A stretch of DNA of 64,000 bases from Maridesulfovibrio hydrothermalis AM13 = DSM 14728 (GTDB lineage Bacteria > Desulfobacterota > Desulfovibrionia > Desulfovibrionales > Desulfovibrionaceae). Within the stretch, counting starts at the first letter, position 1, and every line of letters starts with the position of its first letter. The stretch covers positions 3,629,370-3,693,369 of the forward strand of contig NC_020055.1 of NCBI RefSeq assembly GCF_000331025.1, read 5' to 3'. The position numbers and the translations under genes are program-made. Positions 55,853-64,000 of the stretch are shown in pieces. The notes beneath the pieces were generated by a model. That model saw only the letters and a program-made list of their open reading frames with translations, did not search any database and had not been told where the DNA came from.

Positions 55853-56308
55853 CTATTTTTTTTCAACCATCAATTCTCGATCTGTGAGAATAACGGCAAC
55901 TCCGTCTTTATTCCAGTGAAGTTCACCGTCAATCTTTTTACCGGCAGCCCCCATTGATTTCTCAACAGAAGCCTGTACTTTTTTCATGTATTGAGGTTTG
56001 AAAACAAGATCATAGCCATAAAAGAACGAATCATTAAAGCGTAGAAAAATAGACAGCAACGGAACTTCATCAAAATGCATGTCTAAATTTGTTCTTTCTC
56101 CGGTCAGGAAAATAGCCGAAGAACCTTTTTTATAGATATTTTTTAATGTCTTTTTTGAAAGATCAAGGTCCGGCAGATCTTTTTTAGCCGTATTCCATTG
56201 AATCCCTCGAAATCCGTCCAGAAAACCAGAATCACAATAGCCGATGGATGCAGATGACAACGTCGCAACGGTGACAAAACAGATAAGAAGAATTTTAATA
56301 CTCTTCAT
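55853..56308 (-). CDS. Secreted protein of unknown function, last gene of the operon
   Basis: 151 residues from the ATG at 56308 with a clear signal peptide (IKILLICFVTVATLSSASIGYC). An earlier ATG at 56341 overlaps the stop of the binding-protein gene (ATGATG) and is the alternative start, by translational coupling. The mature part (GFLDGFRGIQWNTAKKDLPDLDL, FFYGYDLVFKPQYMKKVQASVEK) has no family I know, though similar short signal-peptide proteins with a GxxWG-type beginning occur as periplasmic proteins of unknown function. Its position at the end of the operon suggests a link with the importer. Confidence 0.7.
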   Translation of the reverse strand: MKSIKILLICFVTVATLSSASIGYCDSGFLDGFRGIQWNTAKKDLPDLDLSKKTLKNIYKKGSSAIFLTGERTNLDMHFDEVPLLSIFLRFNDSFFYGYDLVFKPQYMKKVQASVEKSMGAAGKKIDGELHWNKDGVAVILTDRELMVEKK

Positions 56309-56337
56309 ATAATCAATTCTTTTTAAACAAAGGTTCA

Positions 56338-57315
56338 TCATTTGCGATACCCCTCCGGCAGATATGAATAATCTATCATGGGACTGAGATCATGTAGCTC
56401 CTTTACAAAACCGTACCCGACCATCAATTCCTGCTGCTCATTTAAACGAGCTATGGGTTCTGCCGGCTGCAATTCTCTAAGAGCGCAAATCATACATATA
56501 TCTTCTGGAACCTTGGTATATTTTGGAAGATGTTTGCGAGCTTCCATCTCGTGGTTTGTTACAAAGTCAAAAGATTTTGTTAAACCGACCAAAAACTTAC
56601 GGACAATATCCGGATGTTTTGCCAGGTAGTCATCGTTAAAATACAGACCTGTGAAAATCCAATTAGGAACGATGTCATGAAATGAGGCTAAAATCCGGCT
56701 GGCACCATGCGCTTCCAGCATGGCAGCTAAAGGGTCTCAGACAATAAATGCATCCACGCCCCCTGAGCGCAGAGCAGCTTCATGCTGCATCGGGTTGTCC
56801 GGACGACCGCCCCAGAGAGGACGAATATCTTTCATCTCATAATCACCAAGTTCGACAGCACGGCGAAGCAGTGTTTTTGCTCCGATACTGCCACTGGTGG
56901 CAATTCGTAACCCTTTTATGTCTTTAAGAGTTTTGTATTTAGTGTCTACGCCGACATGAATTCCACATTTTGTTTTGGCATGGGCATGTCCGTTCCATGA
57001 AACAATTTTTATGGGGATATCTTTTTTAGCCAGCTTGCACAGGGAAGATAAGGAAATCTCCCCCACATCGATATCTCCGCGCAGGACTCCGGCAAGGACG
57101 TTTTGCTCTCCCTTGACGTGAATCAGTTCAACATTGATTCCGGCTTCTTTAAAAAACCCCTCCTCTACGCCGACATAGAGGGCAATATTATCAATTGTTC
57201 TGCCATGAACAATCTTAATTGTCGGCAAATCATCACCGGCCAATGCCGGAAAGGCTCCTATACACAGGAGACCGATCATGCAGAGGATGGTACAGAGTTT
57301 CCTCTCAACGCTCAT
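56338..57315 (-). pseudogene. Nitrate/sulfonate/taurine-type ABC binding protein with in-frame TGA
   Basis: Codons from an ATG at 57315 (AGAGAGG upstream) give a signal peptide and an SsuA/TauA/ThiY-like PBP2 (TIKIVHGRTIDNIALYVGVEEGFFKEAGINVELI). At 56737-56739 the frame meets TGA in DAFIV-stop-DPLAAMLEAHGA and then stays open to 56338 with obvious family sequence (PNWIFTGLYFNDDYLAKHPDIVRKF). Relatives normally have Trp here (VWxP), so TGG to TGA by one base is the simplest explanation. Without readthrough the product stops after 192 of about 325 residues and should be inactive. Selenocysteine is less likely, as no convincing SECIS hairpin follows. A sequencing error is possible. Confidence 0.85.
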
Positions 57316-57367
57316 AAATACCTCTCTTTAAAGTTACTATACAGTCAGCAACCGGGAACTCCCCGGG

Positions 57368-58228
57368 TTAAGCTCCTCCTAAAGACGTTTCCACATGCCA
57401 GCCGAGCATCTTTCGTTCAACCAGCCGGGCAATACGATCCAGTGAAAAACCGATAATCGATAAAACCATGATTCCGGCAAAAACAAGTTCTGTATCAAAA
57501 GTTCTCTGAGCATCAATGACCATAAACCCGAGACCTGAATCACTTGAAAGCATTTCCACCCCGACCAGAGACATCATTGAAAGGGCAGTAGAAATGCGCA
57601 GTCCGGTCATAATTGTCGGTAAAGCGGCAGGAATCAGGACATGAATCCAAAGCTGAATCTTATTTGCCCCGAGAGATCTTGCGGCGTTGATCAGTTTGGA
57701 ATCAACTCCTTTGATCCCTGCTATTGTATTAAGCGCAATAGGGAAAAAGCATGACTTGAAAATGATCATTATTTTAGAAGTTTCCCCGATACCGAACCAG
57801 AGGAAAAAAATCGGAATAAGGGCAAAAGTGGAGAGAGGTCTGAGCAACTCAATGAGAGGATCAAAGATATCTTCCAGCAACTGAGACCACGCAATAAGAA
57901 GGCCGAGACTTACCCCGACAACAGCGGCAAGGGAATATCCCACAACAGCCCGCTTCATGCTTGAGCATGCATGCCCCAAAAGAACTCCTGATTGTGTAAT
58001 CTCCCATAAAGTTTCCAAAACTTTAGTCGGGGCAGGCAAAAACCAGCTCTGAACCCAGCCCAGCCGGGCGACCAGTTCCCAGATAAGCAGAACGGCAATG
58101 GGAGAAAGTACTTTCCGGCAGTTTATTTGCGAAAAATAATCAGTAAATTTCTTAAAAAAATCTAAAAGTAAATTTACTTTTGGAGCTGTAACATTTTGAT
58201 CTATTGAACTGCTCACATTTCCATCCAT
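57368..58228 (-). CDS. ABC transporter permease (SsuC/TauC/NrtB-type)
   Basis: 286 residues with about six helices, BPD_transp_1 fold. The EAA-like loop reads LINAARSLGANKIQLWIHVLIPAALPTIMTGLRIS. It would form the membrane channel for sulfonate, nitrate, taurine or thiamine-precursor-like compounds. The start overlaps the ATPase gene by 16 bases. The predicted cargo depends on the binding protein, whose gene carries a stop codon. Confidence 0.92.
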   Translation of the reverse strand: MDGNVSSSIDQNVTAPKVNLLLDFFKKFTDYFSQINCRKVLSPIAVLLIWELVARLGWVQSWFLPAPTKVLETLWEITQSGVLLGHACSSMKRAVVGYSLAAVVGVSLGLLIAWSQLLEDIFDPLIELLRPLSTFALIPIFFLWFGIGETSKIMIIFKSCFFPIALNTIAGIKGVDSKLINAARSLGANKIQLWIHVLIPAALPTIMTGLRISTALSMMSLVGVEMLSSDSGLGFMVIDAQRTFDTELVFAGIMVLSIIGFSLDRIARLVERKMLGWHVETSLGGA

Positions 58229-59007
58229 ACCAGCTCCCTAAGTTTTTTTTCATATTCACGGAATTTTTCCGAACCAGTAACTTCTCTGACTCTGGGTCTC
58301 GGCAGATCAATGGAAAGCGACGCTTTAATGGTTCCGGGCCTTTTGCTCATAACGACAACTCTGTCAGCCAGATATACAGCTTCAACAATACTGTGGGTAA
58401 CAAACAGAACAGTGCAGGTTGTTTCATGCCAAATGCGTAATAATTCAACCTGCATTGTTTCACGAGTTAAGGCATCAAGTGCCCCGAAAGGTTCATCCAT
58501 GAGCAACACTTTGGGATCATTAGCCAAAGCTCTGGCAATAGCGACTCGCTGCTTCATTCCTCCGGAAAGTTCATGCGGATAGCAATCCTTGAATTTCTCC
58601 AATCCGACCAGTTCTATAAAATGAGCTGTACGGCTTTCAATCTCCTCTTTATCAACACCTTGCAGATTGGGGCCGAATGCAATATTTTCCCGTACAGTTT
58701 TCCATGGAAAAAGAAGGTATTCCTGAAAAACCACTCCGCAACGGCTGTCCGGACCGACAACAGGATCTCCTTCCAGCAAAAGCTCTCCGCCGGAAGTTTC
58801 AACCAGCCCTGCCACCATCATCAGAAAAGTTGATTTGCCGCATCCTGAAGAACCGAGAATCGCAACAAACTCTTTTGGAGCCACGTCCAGATCCACTCCG
58901 GCAACGGCGTGAACAGACTCTCCCTTCCTGCCGGAATATATTTTAGAGACTCCTCTGGCCTGAATTATAGCCTTAGAATTTTCAGGAGGATGTTTTTCTA
59001 GATTCAT
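58213..59007 (-). CDS. ABC transporter ATP-binding protein (SsuB/TauB/NrtD-type)
   Basis: 264 residues from the ATG at 59007, preceded by GGCGG; the open frame extends 43 codons upstream into the double-cubane gene but that part is not family-like. Walker A GSSGCGKST, signature LSGGMKQRV, Walker B VLLMDEPFGALD and the switch His (FVTHS) are complete. The gene overlaps the end of the upstream gene by 26 bases and the permease start by 16, so the operon is tightly coupled. Confidence 0.93.
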   Translation of the reverse strand: MNLEKHPPENSKAIIQARGVSKIYSGRKGESVHAVAGVDLDVAPKEFVAILGSSGCGKSTFLMMVAGLVETSGGELLLEGDPVVGPDSRCGVVFQEYLLFPWKTVRENIAFGPNLQGVDKEEIESRTAHFIELVGLEKFKDCYPHELSGGMKQRVAIARALANDPKVLLMDEPFGALDALTRETMQVELLRIWHETTCTVLFVTHSIVEAVYLADRVVVMSKRPGTIKASLSIDLPRPRVREVTGSEKFREYEKKLRELVWMEM

Positions 59008-60184
59008 AACTAACCGCCTTTTCAGCTCTGACCTTGGAAGTCTTAATCTGCTCCATGAATCCTTCAATCCGCACTTTGAGCTGCCCTTCATCCTGAGATG
59101 AATAATCGGTAGTAACATGCAGGAAAGGCAATCCAAGTTTATCTTTAATCAGTTCTCTGACCCGATAGGATTCAATTTCAAAAGGCTGGCAGAACTGCCA
59201 TGCCAGATCAATGACGCCGTCGATATCAAATTCAGCGCACAAGCGTTCCAAATCTTCAAAACGCTGAGTGTTCGGTGTCATACAGGCGCATGTAACCCGT
59301 AAATACCTTTGTGCGATAGCCTCAAGCGGCGGAAGTGTTTCATCGACAAGATCTTCAATACGGGTAACTCCGCCGCACCCTTCAGAACAGACGACCATCC
59401 CGCCGGATTCCTCCACCAGCCGGAGCACCTTGCTGCACCCGAGACTGTTTCCAAGACCGGTCCAGAGAATGCGGGGTTTTCCTGCATCACAGGCGTGGAT
59501 GTTATTCTTATTTCGTTCTTCCAGTTCGTCTGCGAACGCTGAGAGCAGGTTCAGATAATCACTGTGGTCAATGTAATAATTAAGCTTTGAAGTTATGTTG
59601 GCAAAATCAAGCCCTGTAATAGGAGGCGGTGACTGTTTTCTTGAATAATGAATGCGGGTCATCAGCTTGCGCTGCTTATTTTTCATACGAATTGCGCGCG
59701 ATAAATCTTTATCAGTTATGGTAACTCCAAGCTGCTCTTCAAGAAATAATTTTGCGCTTTCAACTTCAGCCAGCCAGTGGGGGAGAGCCGCGGGTTCTTC
59801 CGGCTTTTGAGGCAGATCCATAACCTGCATGGGGACATAACGTTCCAGCAGTTCATACATTTTTTTGCGCCCGTCACAGGTCGTTTCTGAAATAATGCAA
59901 TCAGCCAAAGGAAAGAGAGGACATGTGCCTCCGGTAGCCCTGCCGAATGTGGCCTTTACCTTGGGACATTGATCAGGAGAAAGGATTTCCTCTGCCTTGG
60001 CAATCGGCTCATGTGTCGAGCCGCATAAACCGACAGGGATTGCGTTCGCGGCAAGTATCAGCTCGATCGGGCTGTATGAACACAGGCATCCCACTACTTT
60101 TTTACCTTCGTCTTTCGCCATTTCAAGCTGCAAAGCGAGATTTGTATGAACATCCTGTATGGATTCAGTTACATCAAATTCCAT
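58982..60184 (-). CDS. 2-hydroxyacyl-CoA dehydratase/double-cubane cluster (HgdB-like) protein
   Basis: 400 residues, start with GAGGGTG upstream. The protein belongs to the HgdB/BcrC/FldB superfamily; Cys are numerous and placed in blocks: CLCSYSP (33, 35), GLCGS (54), CPKVKAT (73), TCPLFPLADC (88, 96), TTCDG (103), then GCSKVL, VVCSEGCGG and VTCACMTPN. It stands alone, without the second dehydratase subunit and without CoA-transferase, and has a one-gene activator upstream. That arrangement fits the double-cubane cluster proteins, which reduce small molecules by ATP-driven electron transfer, better than a true hydroxyacyl-CoA dehydratase. The substrate is unknown; the adjacent ABC importer may supply it. 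Confidence 0.82.
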   Translation of the reverse strand: MEFDVTESIQDVHTNLALQLEMAKDEGKKVVGCLCSYSPIELILAANAIPVGLCGSTHEPIAKAEEILSPDQCPKVKATFGRATGGTCPLFPLADCIISETTCDGRKKMYELLERYVPMQVMDLPQKPEEPAALPHWLAEVESAKLFLEEQLGVTITDKDLSRAIRMKNKQRKLMTRIHYSRKQSPPPITGLDFANITSKLNYYIDHSDYLNLLSAFADELEERNKNNIHACDAGKPRILWTGLGNSLGCSKVLRLVEESGGMVVCSEGCGGVTRIEDLVDETLPPLEAIAQRYLRVTCACMTPNTQRFEDLERLCAEFDIDGVIDLAWQFCQPFEIESYRVRELIKDKLGLPFLHVTTDYSSQDEGQLKVRIEGFMEQIKTSKVRAEKAVSYESRKTSS

Positions 60185-60223
60185 GACACCCTCTCGATAT
60201 TAATTAAAATGAATACGTTAATT

Positions 60224-60994
60224 TTAAACAGAACGTTGTGCGACAACGGCCGCGCCCAAAGCACCAATCATTTGCGGATCAACTGAAAGGGGGACAAAGG
60301 TTATATCGAGATACTCACAAATAAGCCTTTCCAAATCTTTGTTTTTTGCCACTCCGCCGACAAAGGCCACCTGTTTCTTTACTCCGACACGTTTCGCCAT
60401 CGCTCCAACTCTGCGGGCAAAAGCTCCATGAAGTCCTGCTGCAATGTTTGAAGGTTTCTGCCCCGAGGCGAGCAGGGAAATCACTTCGGATTCAGCAAAG
60501 ACAGCACACATACTGGTAACTTCACATGGGCAGTCGGCTTTACCGGCCGTGGCACTGAGTCTGTTAAGATCAATCTCAAGAGCTTTTGCAGCCACTTCCA
60601 TAAATCTTCCTGTTCCCGCTGCGCATTTATCATTCATTATGAAGTCAAGCATATTGCCCTCATCATCAAGGCAGATAACTTTGCTGTCCTGACCACCGAT
60701 ATCAATGACTGTTCGAATATCCTCATTTAAGAAATGTGCACCGGCGGCGTGGCATGACAGCTCTGTAAGAGTGCTATCTGCAAATGGTATTGAAACTCTT
60801 CCATATCCAGTTCCCACAATATATTTAATGTCTGATTCTGACTTTCCGCTTTGGGTTAAGAGTTCTTCAAGTACTCGTTGTCCCGTTTTTGCAGGGTTGG
60901 CGCCTGTGTCAAAAAGTGTGCTGCAAAGCATCTTATTTCCACTGAGCGCAATGCCTTTTGCTGCACGTGAGCCTATATCTATTCCAACAAACAC
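60224..60994 (-). CDS. BadF/BadG/HgdC-type activator ATPase, reductase partner
   Basis: 256 residues, GTG start with GAGGTGAAG upstream. The ASKHA ATPase motifs are FVGIDIGSRAAKG, IDIGGQDSK and VGGVAKN. The single [4Fe-4S] cluster bridging two subunits is held by Cys in NDKCAAGTGRF and VTSMCAVF. Such activators (archerases) use ATP hydrolysis to push one electron from ferredoxin or flavodoxin to the partner protein at very low potential. It is the first gene of the six-gene operon. The partner gene begins 40 bases downstream. Confidence 0.93.
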   Translation of the reverse strand: MFVGIDIGSRAAKGIALSGNKMLCSTLFDTGANPAKTGQRVLEELLTQSGKSESDIKYIVGTGYGRVSIPFADSTLTELSCHAAGAHFLNEDIRTVIDIGGQDSKVICLDDEGNMLDFIMNDKCAAGTGRFMEVAAKALEIDLNRLSATAGKADCPCEVTSMCAVFAESEVISLLASGQKPSNIAAGLHGAFARRVGAMAKRVGVKKQVAFVGGVAKNKDLERLICEYLDITFVPLSVDPQMIGALGAAVVAQRSV

Positions 60995-61477
60995 AGCTTC
61001 ACCTCAATAATGTAGTTCATAATTTAATAGTCTGGAGGTATAACAACGTTGCTTGATCGAAAGTCAAATAATCTTTTCAAATGCGACTTGCGAAAAAGCA
61101 TGAAGGATATCTATAATTGCTGATTTTGATGGATTTTCACAACTCCACCATACAGCAACAACACAACTCAACACATTTAAATATAAGGATATTATATCGA
61201 CACTAGAACCCGTAGCCAGTTCTTTATAGTACTAAATCAGTATGAAATAGATAAGGCGAAGTTAGTTAGATTAAACATAGTTAACGTATGAATTGTTTTT
61301 AACTGACGGGCTAAAAAAAGGTTTTGAAAAGAAATGTTTTGAGTGTAAAGAAAGCCAGCCTTGCGATGAGGCAATTCAATGCTTCTGATTGCTTTTTGAC
61401 TGTTCTAGTCGTAGTTTGTCCGATCAACCTTTGTAACAGAAAAACGTGACTATAATACTTTTCAGCTCAAGCAGGTT
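60995..61477. other. Intergenic promoter region between two divergent operons
   Basis: 483 bases without a gene. It separates the minus-strand activator operon from the plus-strand two-component genes and should contain both promoters. I found no clear sigma-54 or other recognisable promoter. Confidence 0.4.
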
Positions 61478-62902
61478 ATGCACATGCCCAAATTAAACAT
61501 ACGGCAAAAAATTATAATCGGTATTGCCATATTCTCCATCTGTTTCTGGTGCATAGGAATACTTTCATATTCGAACACCATCCAGTTGGAACGCGAAGTA
61601 CTGCTTGTTGAACGTGTTGACGATCTTAGTAATATAATTCTTGAAATACGGCGTACCGAGAAAAACCTTTTCTTATACAATGATCCGGCTATCTTTTCTC
61701 AAGGTATCAAATATATTGATAAAGCTGAGACACTTTTACTTTCTCTCATGACCGAATTCAGCCGTCCTGCGGTCAGGGAGCATGGGGTATCGCTTAAAAC
61801 GGGGCTGGACCGCTACCGCGATCTGCTTGGAAAAATTGTTTTAGAGAACGGCCCGGATAAAACTCAGGAACAAAGCAGCACCCGCAGCCTTCTTCGCGAG
61901 TCAGGCCAGAATCTTGTGGAACACTCCCGCGCAATAGCCAGCTTTGAACGTAAAAATATTTTAAATATCAACAACAACTTACGCACTAACCTGTTGTTTT
62001 CTATTGTAGCAATAGGACTGGTTATTCTAGCTCTGGTTATGTTTGTCAGTTCAAACATTATCCGTCCACTGCGCTTGGTGCAGGAAGCAACAAAACGAAT
62101 TTCACTCGGCACTTTTAAAGCTATTCCCATCAAAAATGCGCACGATGAAATTCAACAGGTTTTCGCGGCACTTAATTCGATGGTTGAACAGTTGAAAAAG
62201 CGCAGGCAGCAACTGGTGCAGGCTCAAAAGTTATCTTCCATCGGAACTTTAGCTTCGGGTATAGCCCACCAGTTGAATAATCCGCTCAACAACATTTCAA
62301 CCTCCTGCCAGATTCTGATGGAAAGTGAACCTGACAGAAGTGAACTTGCAGATAAAATGATGCACAACATTAAACAGGAAACCTTAAGGTCAAGAGATAT
62401 AGTTAAAGGATTGCTGGAATTCTCACGTGAGCGGGAATATTCACCGGCTCCAATTATTCTTGATTCGGTAGTACAATCAGCCGTAAGGCTTGTCTCCAGT
62501 CAGGTTCCATCAGACATTTCGATTGAAACAAACATTCCAGAGAAAATAATACTTCAGGCGGACCGGCAGAGATTGCAGGAAGCATTCATCAACCTTATCA
62601 TCAATGCAGTTCAAGCCATTGAACCAGAATCAGGAACTATAGTTATAAGTGCGTCAACTCATAACGACAATGCTGTGATCACAGTAAAAGACACAGGAAC
62701 AGGTATGAGCACCGAAACTCTGGAACGCATATTCGACCCATTTTTCTCAACCAAAGAAGTCGGACAGGGTACGGGGCTTGGACTTTATATCGTATACGGT
62801 ATTGTAGAAAAGCATCAGGGCAAGATCCGTGCTGAAAGCATTCCCGGCGACAGCACTGCATTCTTCATCACCCTGCCTTTAGCAAAGGATAAATTTGTAT
62901 GA
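61478..62902 (+). CDS. HAMP-containing sensor histidine kinase, partner of an NtrC-type regulator
   Basis: 474 residues. Helix 1 (about 10-31), periplasmic helical bundle sensor (about 32-165, with LEIRRTEKNLFLYND typical of four-helix-bundle sensors), helix 2 (about 168-190), HAMP (about 190-243), HisKA with phospho-acceptor His in GIAHQLNNPLNNIS (near residue 264) and HATPase (DTGTGMS, GTGLGLYI). An ATG two codons downstream is an alternative start. Its stop overlaps the regulator start (ATGA), so both are translated together. It should sense a periplasmic cue and phosphorylate the NtrC-type regulator. Confidence 0.92.
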   Translation: MHMPKLNIRQKIIIGIAIFSICFWCIGILSYSNTIQLEREVLLVERVDDLSNIILEIRRTEKNLFLYNDPAIFSQGIKYIDKAETLLLSLMTEFSRPAVREHGVSLKTGLDRYRDLLGKIVLENGPDKTQEQSSTRSLLRESGQNLVEHSRAIASFERKNILNINNNLRTNLLFSIVAIGLVILALVMFVSSNIIRPLRLVQEATKRISLGTFKAIPIKNAHDEIQQVFAALNSMVEQLKKRRQQLVQAQKLSSIGTLASGIAHQLNNPLNNISTSCQILMESEPDRSELADKMMHNIKQETLRSRDIVKGLLEFSREREYSPAPIILDSVVQSAVRLVSSQVPSDISIETNIPEKIILQADRQRLQEAFINLIINAVQAIEPESGTIVISASTHNDNAVITVKDTGTGMSTETLERIFDPFFSTKEVGQGTGLGLYIVYGIVEKHQGKIRAESIPGDSTAFFITLPLAKDKFV

Positions 62903-64000
62903 TCAGCCATGCCAATATACTTATAATCGATGATGAACTTATCGCCCGTGAGAACCTTGTGCATGTTCTGACTAAAGAGGGATATAATGCTGTTGCAGTT
63001 GAAACCGGAGTCGAGGCATTGCAGCAGCTGGAAAAAAACGAGTACGAACTGGTTTTAACCGACCTGATGATGCCCGGAATGAACGGCATCCAAATTCTTG
63101 AACACATCAAGGAAATGCAGCCGACAACTGAGGTTATTGTGATTACAGGCCATGCCACAGTGTCAACCGCGGTTGTTGCTATGCAGAAAGGCGCACACTC
63201 ATACATAGCAAAACCTTTCAACCTTGACGAACTGCGCATGCAGGTATTGAAAGCCCTTGAACAAAGAGCACTTTCTGTAGAGGTACTGCGGCTCAGACAG
63301 GTTATCGCGCAAGGAAAACAGGATTTCCCTCTGGTTGGACAAAGTGAGTCTATCCTCAGACTGAAAAAGACTGTGCAGCAGCTCGCCAATATGAACTGCA
63401 ATGTTCTCATTCAAGGAGAAACAGGCACAGGTAAAGAACTCATTGCGCAAGGCATCCACATGCTCAGCAGCAGATCCGATGAACGGTTTATGGCCGTCAA
63501 CTGTGGAACTTTTACTGCGGAGCTGATGGATAAAGAATTATTCGGGCATGAGAGAGAAGCTTTTACAGGCGCTCAGCGAGGACAAAAAGGAATTCTTGAA
63601 GTGGCAGACGGAGGAACCGTTTTTTTTGATGAAATGAGCGAACTGCCATTGAATATGCAGGTAAAACTTTTACGGGTTCTGCAGGAACGAACTTTTCTGC
63701 GCGTAGGCGGGACTCAAGAAATACCTGTAAATATCAGGGTCATTGCCGCTACAAACTGTGACCTCAAAGAGAATGTTAAAAAAGGAACCTTCCGTCAGGA
63801 CTTGTTCTACAGATTAAATGTCGTAACTCTTTCCGCCCCTCCGCTTAGAGAGCACAGGGAAGACATTCCTGTGCTTGTGGGGCATTTTCTGGAGCAGCAC
63901 AGAACCCCCGAGCAGACTATCACCACGATTTCTCAGGAAACACTGGATATCCTCATGAATCATTCTTTTCCGGGAAATGTGCGTGAACTGGAAAATATTG
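62899..64000 (+). CDS. NtrC-family sigma-54-dependent response regulator, partial at window end
   Basis: 367 codons visible before the window ends. Residues 1-120 form a receiver with phospho-acceptor Asp in LVLTDLMMPGMNG, Thr in VIVITGH and Lys in YIAKPFN. From about 145 the AAA+ domain follows with GETGTGKE (Walker A), TVFFDEMSELP (Walker B) and the arginine-finger region FRQDLFYRLNV. The sigma-54 contact loop reads EREAFTGAQRG, with Glu where the first Gly of GAFTGA is usual. The C-terminal helix-turn-helix lies beyond 64000. The start overlaps the kinase stop by four bases. Targets are unknown, and the upstream gene is its likely kinase. Confidence 0.92.
   Translation, partial: MISHANILIIDDELIARENLVHVLTKEGYNAVAVETGVEALQQLEKNEYELVLTDLMMPGMNGIQILEHIKEMQPTTEVIVITGHATVSTAVVAMQKGAHSYIAKPFNLDELRMQVLKALEQRALSVEVLRLRQVIAQGKQDFPLVGQSESILRLKKTVQQLANMNCNVLIQGETGTGKELIAQGIHMLSSRSDERFMAVNCGTFTAELMDKELFGHEREAFTGAQRGQKGILEVADGGTVFFDEMSELPLNMQVKLLRVLQERTFLRVGGTQEIPVNIRVIAATNCDLKENVKKGTFRQDLFYRLNVVTLSAPPLREHREDIPVLVGHFLEQHRTPEQTITTISQETLDILMNHSFPGNVRELENI

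Noticed and set aside
56737-56790. Selenocysteine at the in-frame TGA
   Set aside because: The downstream six-bp stem with an ordinary loop does not look like a bacterial SECIS, and Trp is the expected residue.
1-64000. CRISPR arrays, tRNA, rRNA, insertion sequences, integrases
   Set aside because: I looked for regular direct repeats, cloverleaf-like sequence, and transposase or integrase motifs on both strands and saw none; very short or degenerate copies could be missed by eye.

Overview
The window looks like a chromosomal segment of a marine, low-GC Desulfovibrionaceae-type sulfate reducer (Desulfovibrio/Maridesulfovibrio-like). This is an inference from gene content: an Rnf operon headed by a multiheme cytochrome c, a hemerythrin-tailed chemoreceptor, a heme-binding sensor kinase, an HgdC/HgdB-type activator and double-cubane-like protein, a Mo-storage-like protein, and very many PAS/GGDEF/histidine-kinase genes. 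I see no rRNA, tRNA, CRISPR array, complete insertion sequence or prophage.

Layout. 1-2110: partial D-Ala-D-Ala dipeptidase, an orphan periplasmic binding protein and a frameshifted Cys-cluster gene. 2539-5929: HpnA-like reductase, a small conserved protein, a receiver-TPR protein and Ogt. 6111-9514: PhnD-like binding protein in one operon with a GGDEF-EAL protein. 9749-17625: ABM monooxygenase, MFS exporter, c-heme sensor kinase, K+ channel, DUF805 protein, hemerythrin MCP. 18057-22961: thioredoxin-like protein, BMP binding protein overlapping a GGDEF gene, periplasmic peroxiredoxin, DUF481 protein. 23231-31046: Rnf operon on the minus strand in the order cytochrome c, rnfC, D, G, E, A, B, apbE. 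31894-37022: second ABM protein, MCP, TorT-like protein with a beheaded sensor-kinase remnant, SBP_bac_3 protein. 37089-48301: PAS/GAF/GGDEF giant, FetAB-like ABC transporter, M48 lipoprotein protease, malate synthase G, PAS histidine kinase. 48558-55394: MosB-like Mo-storage homologue and MOT1-family transporter, hexapeptide-repeat protein, 7TMR-DISM protein, BRO-N-like protein. 55853-60994: operon of activator ATPase, double-cubane-like protein, sulfonate/nitrate-type ABC transporter (its binding-protein gene has an in-frame TGA) and a secreted protein. 61478-64000: two-component pair, the NtrC-type regulator cut by the window end.

Themes. (i) Redox energy conservation: the Rnf complex has RnfB fused to a GltD-like FAD/NAD(P) oxidoreductase, while RnfC lacks the usual glycine-rich FMN/NADH loop. 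(ii) Signalling: three solute-binding-protein genes lie directly next to c-di-GMP enzyme genes, and none has transporter partners; this may be a recurring sensory module. (iii) Metal and cofactor chemistry: Mo/W transport plus storage, and an ATP-driven double-cubane reductase with its own importer. The most system-like candidates for new biology are the 55853-60994 operon, the RnfB fusion, the MosB/MOT1 pair and the binding-protein/GGDEF pairs.
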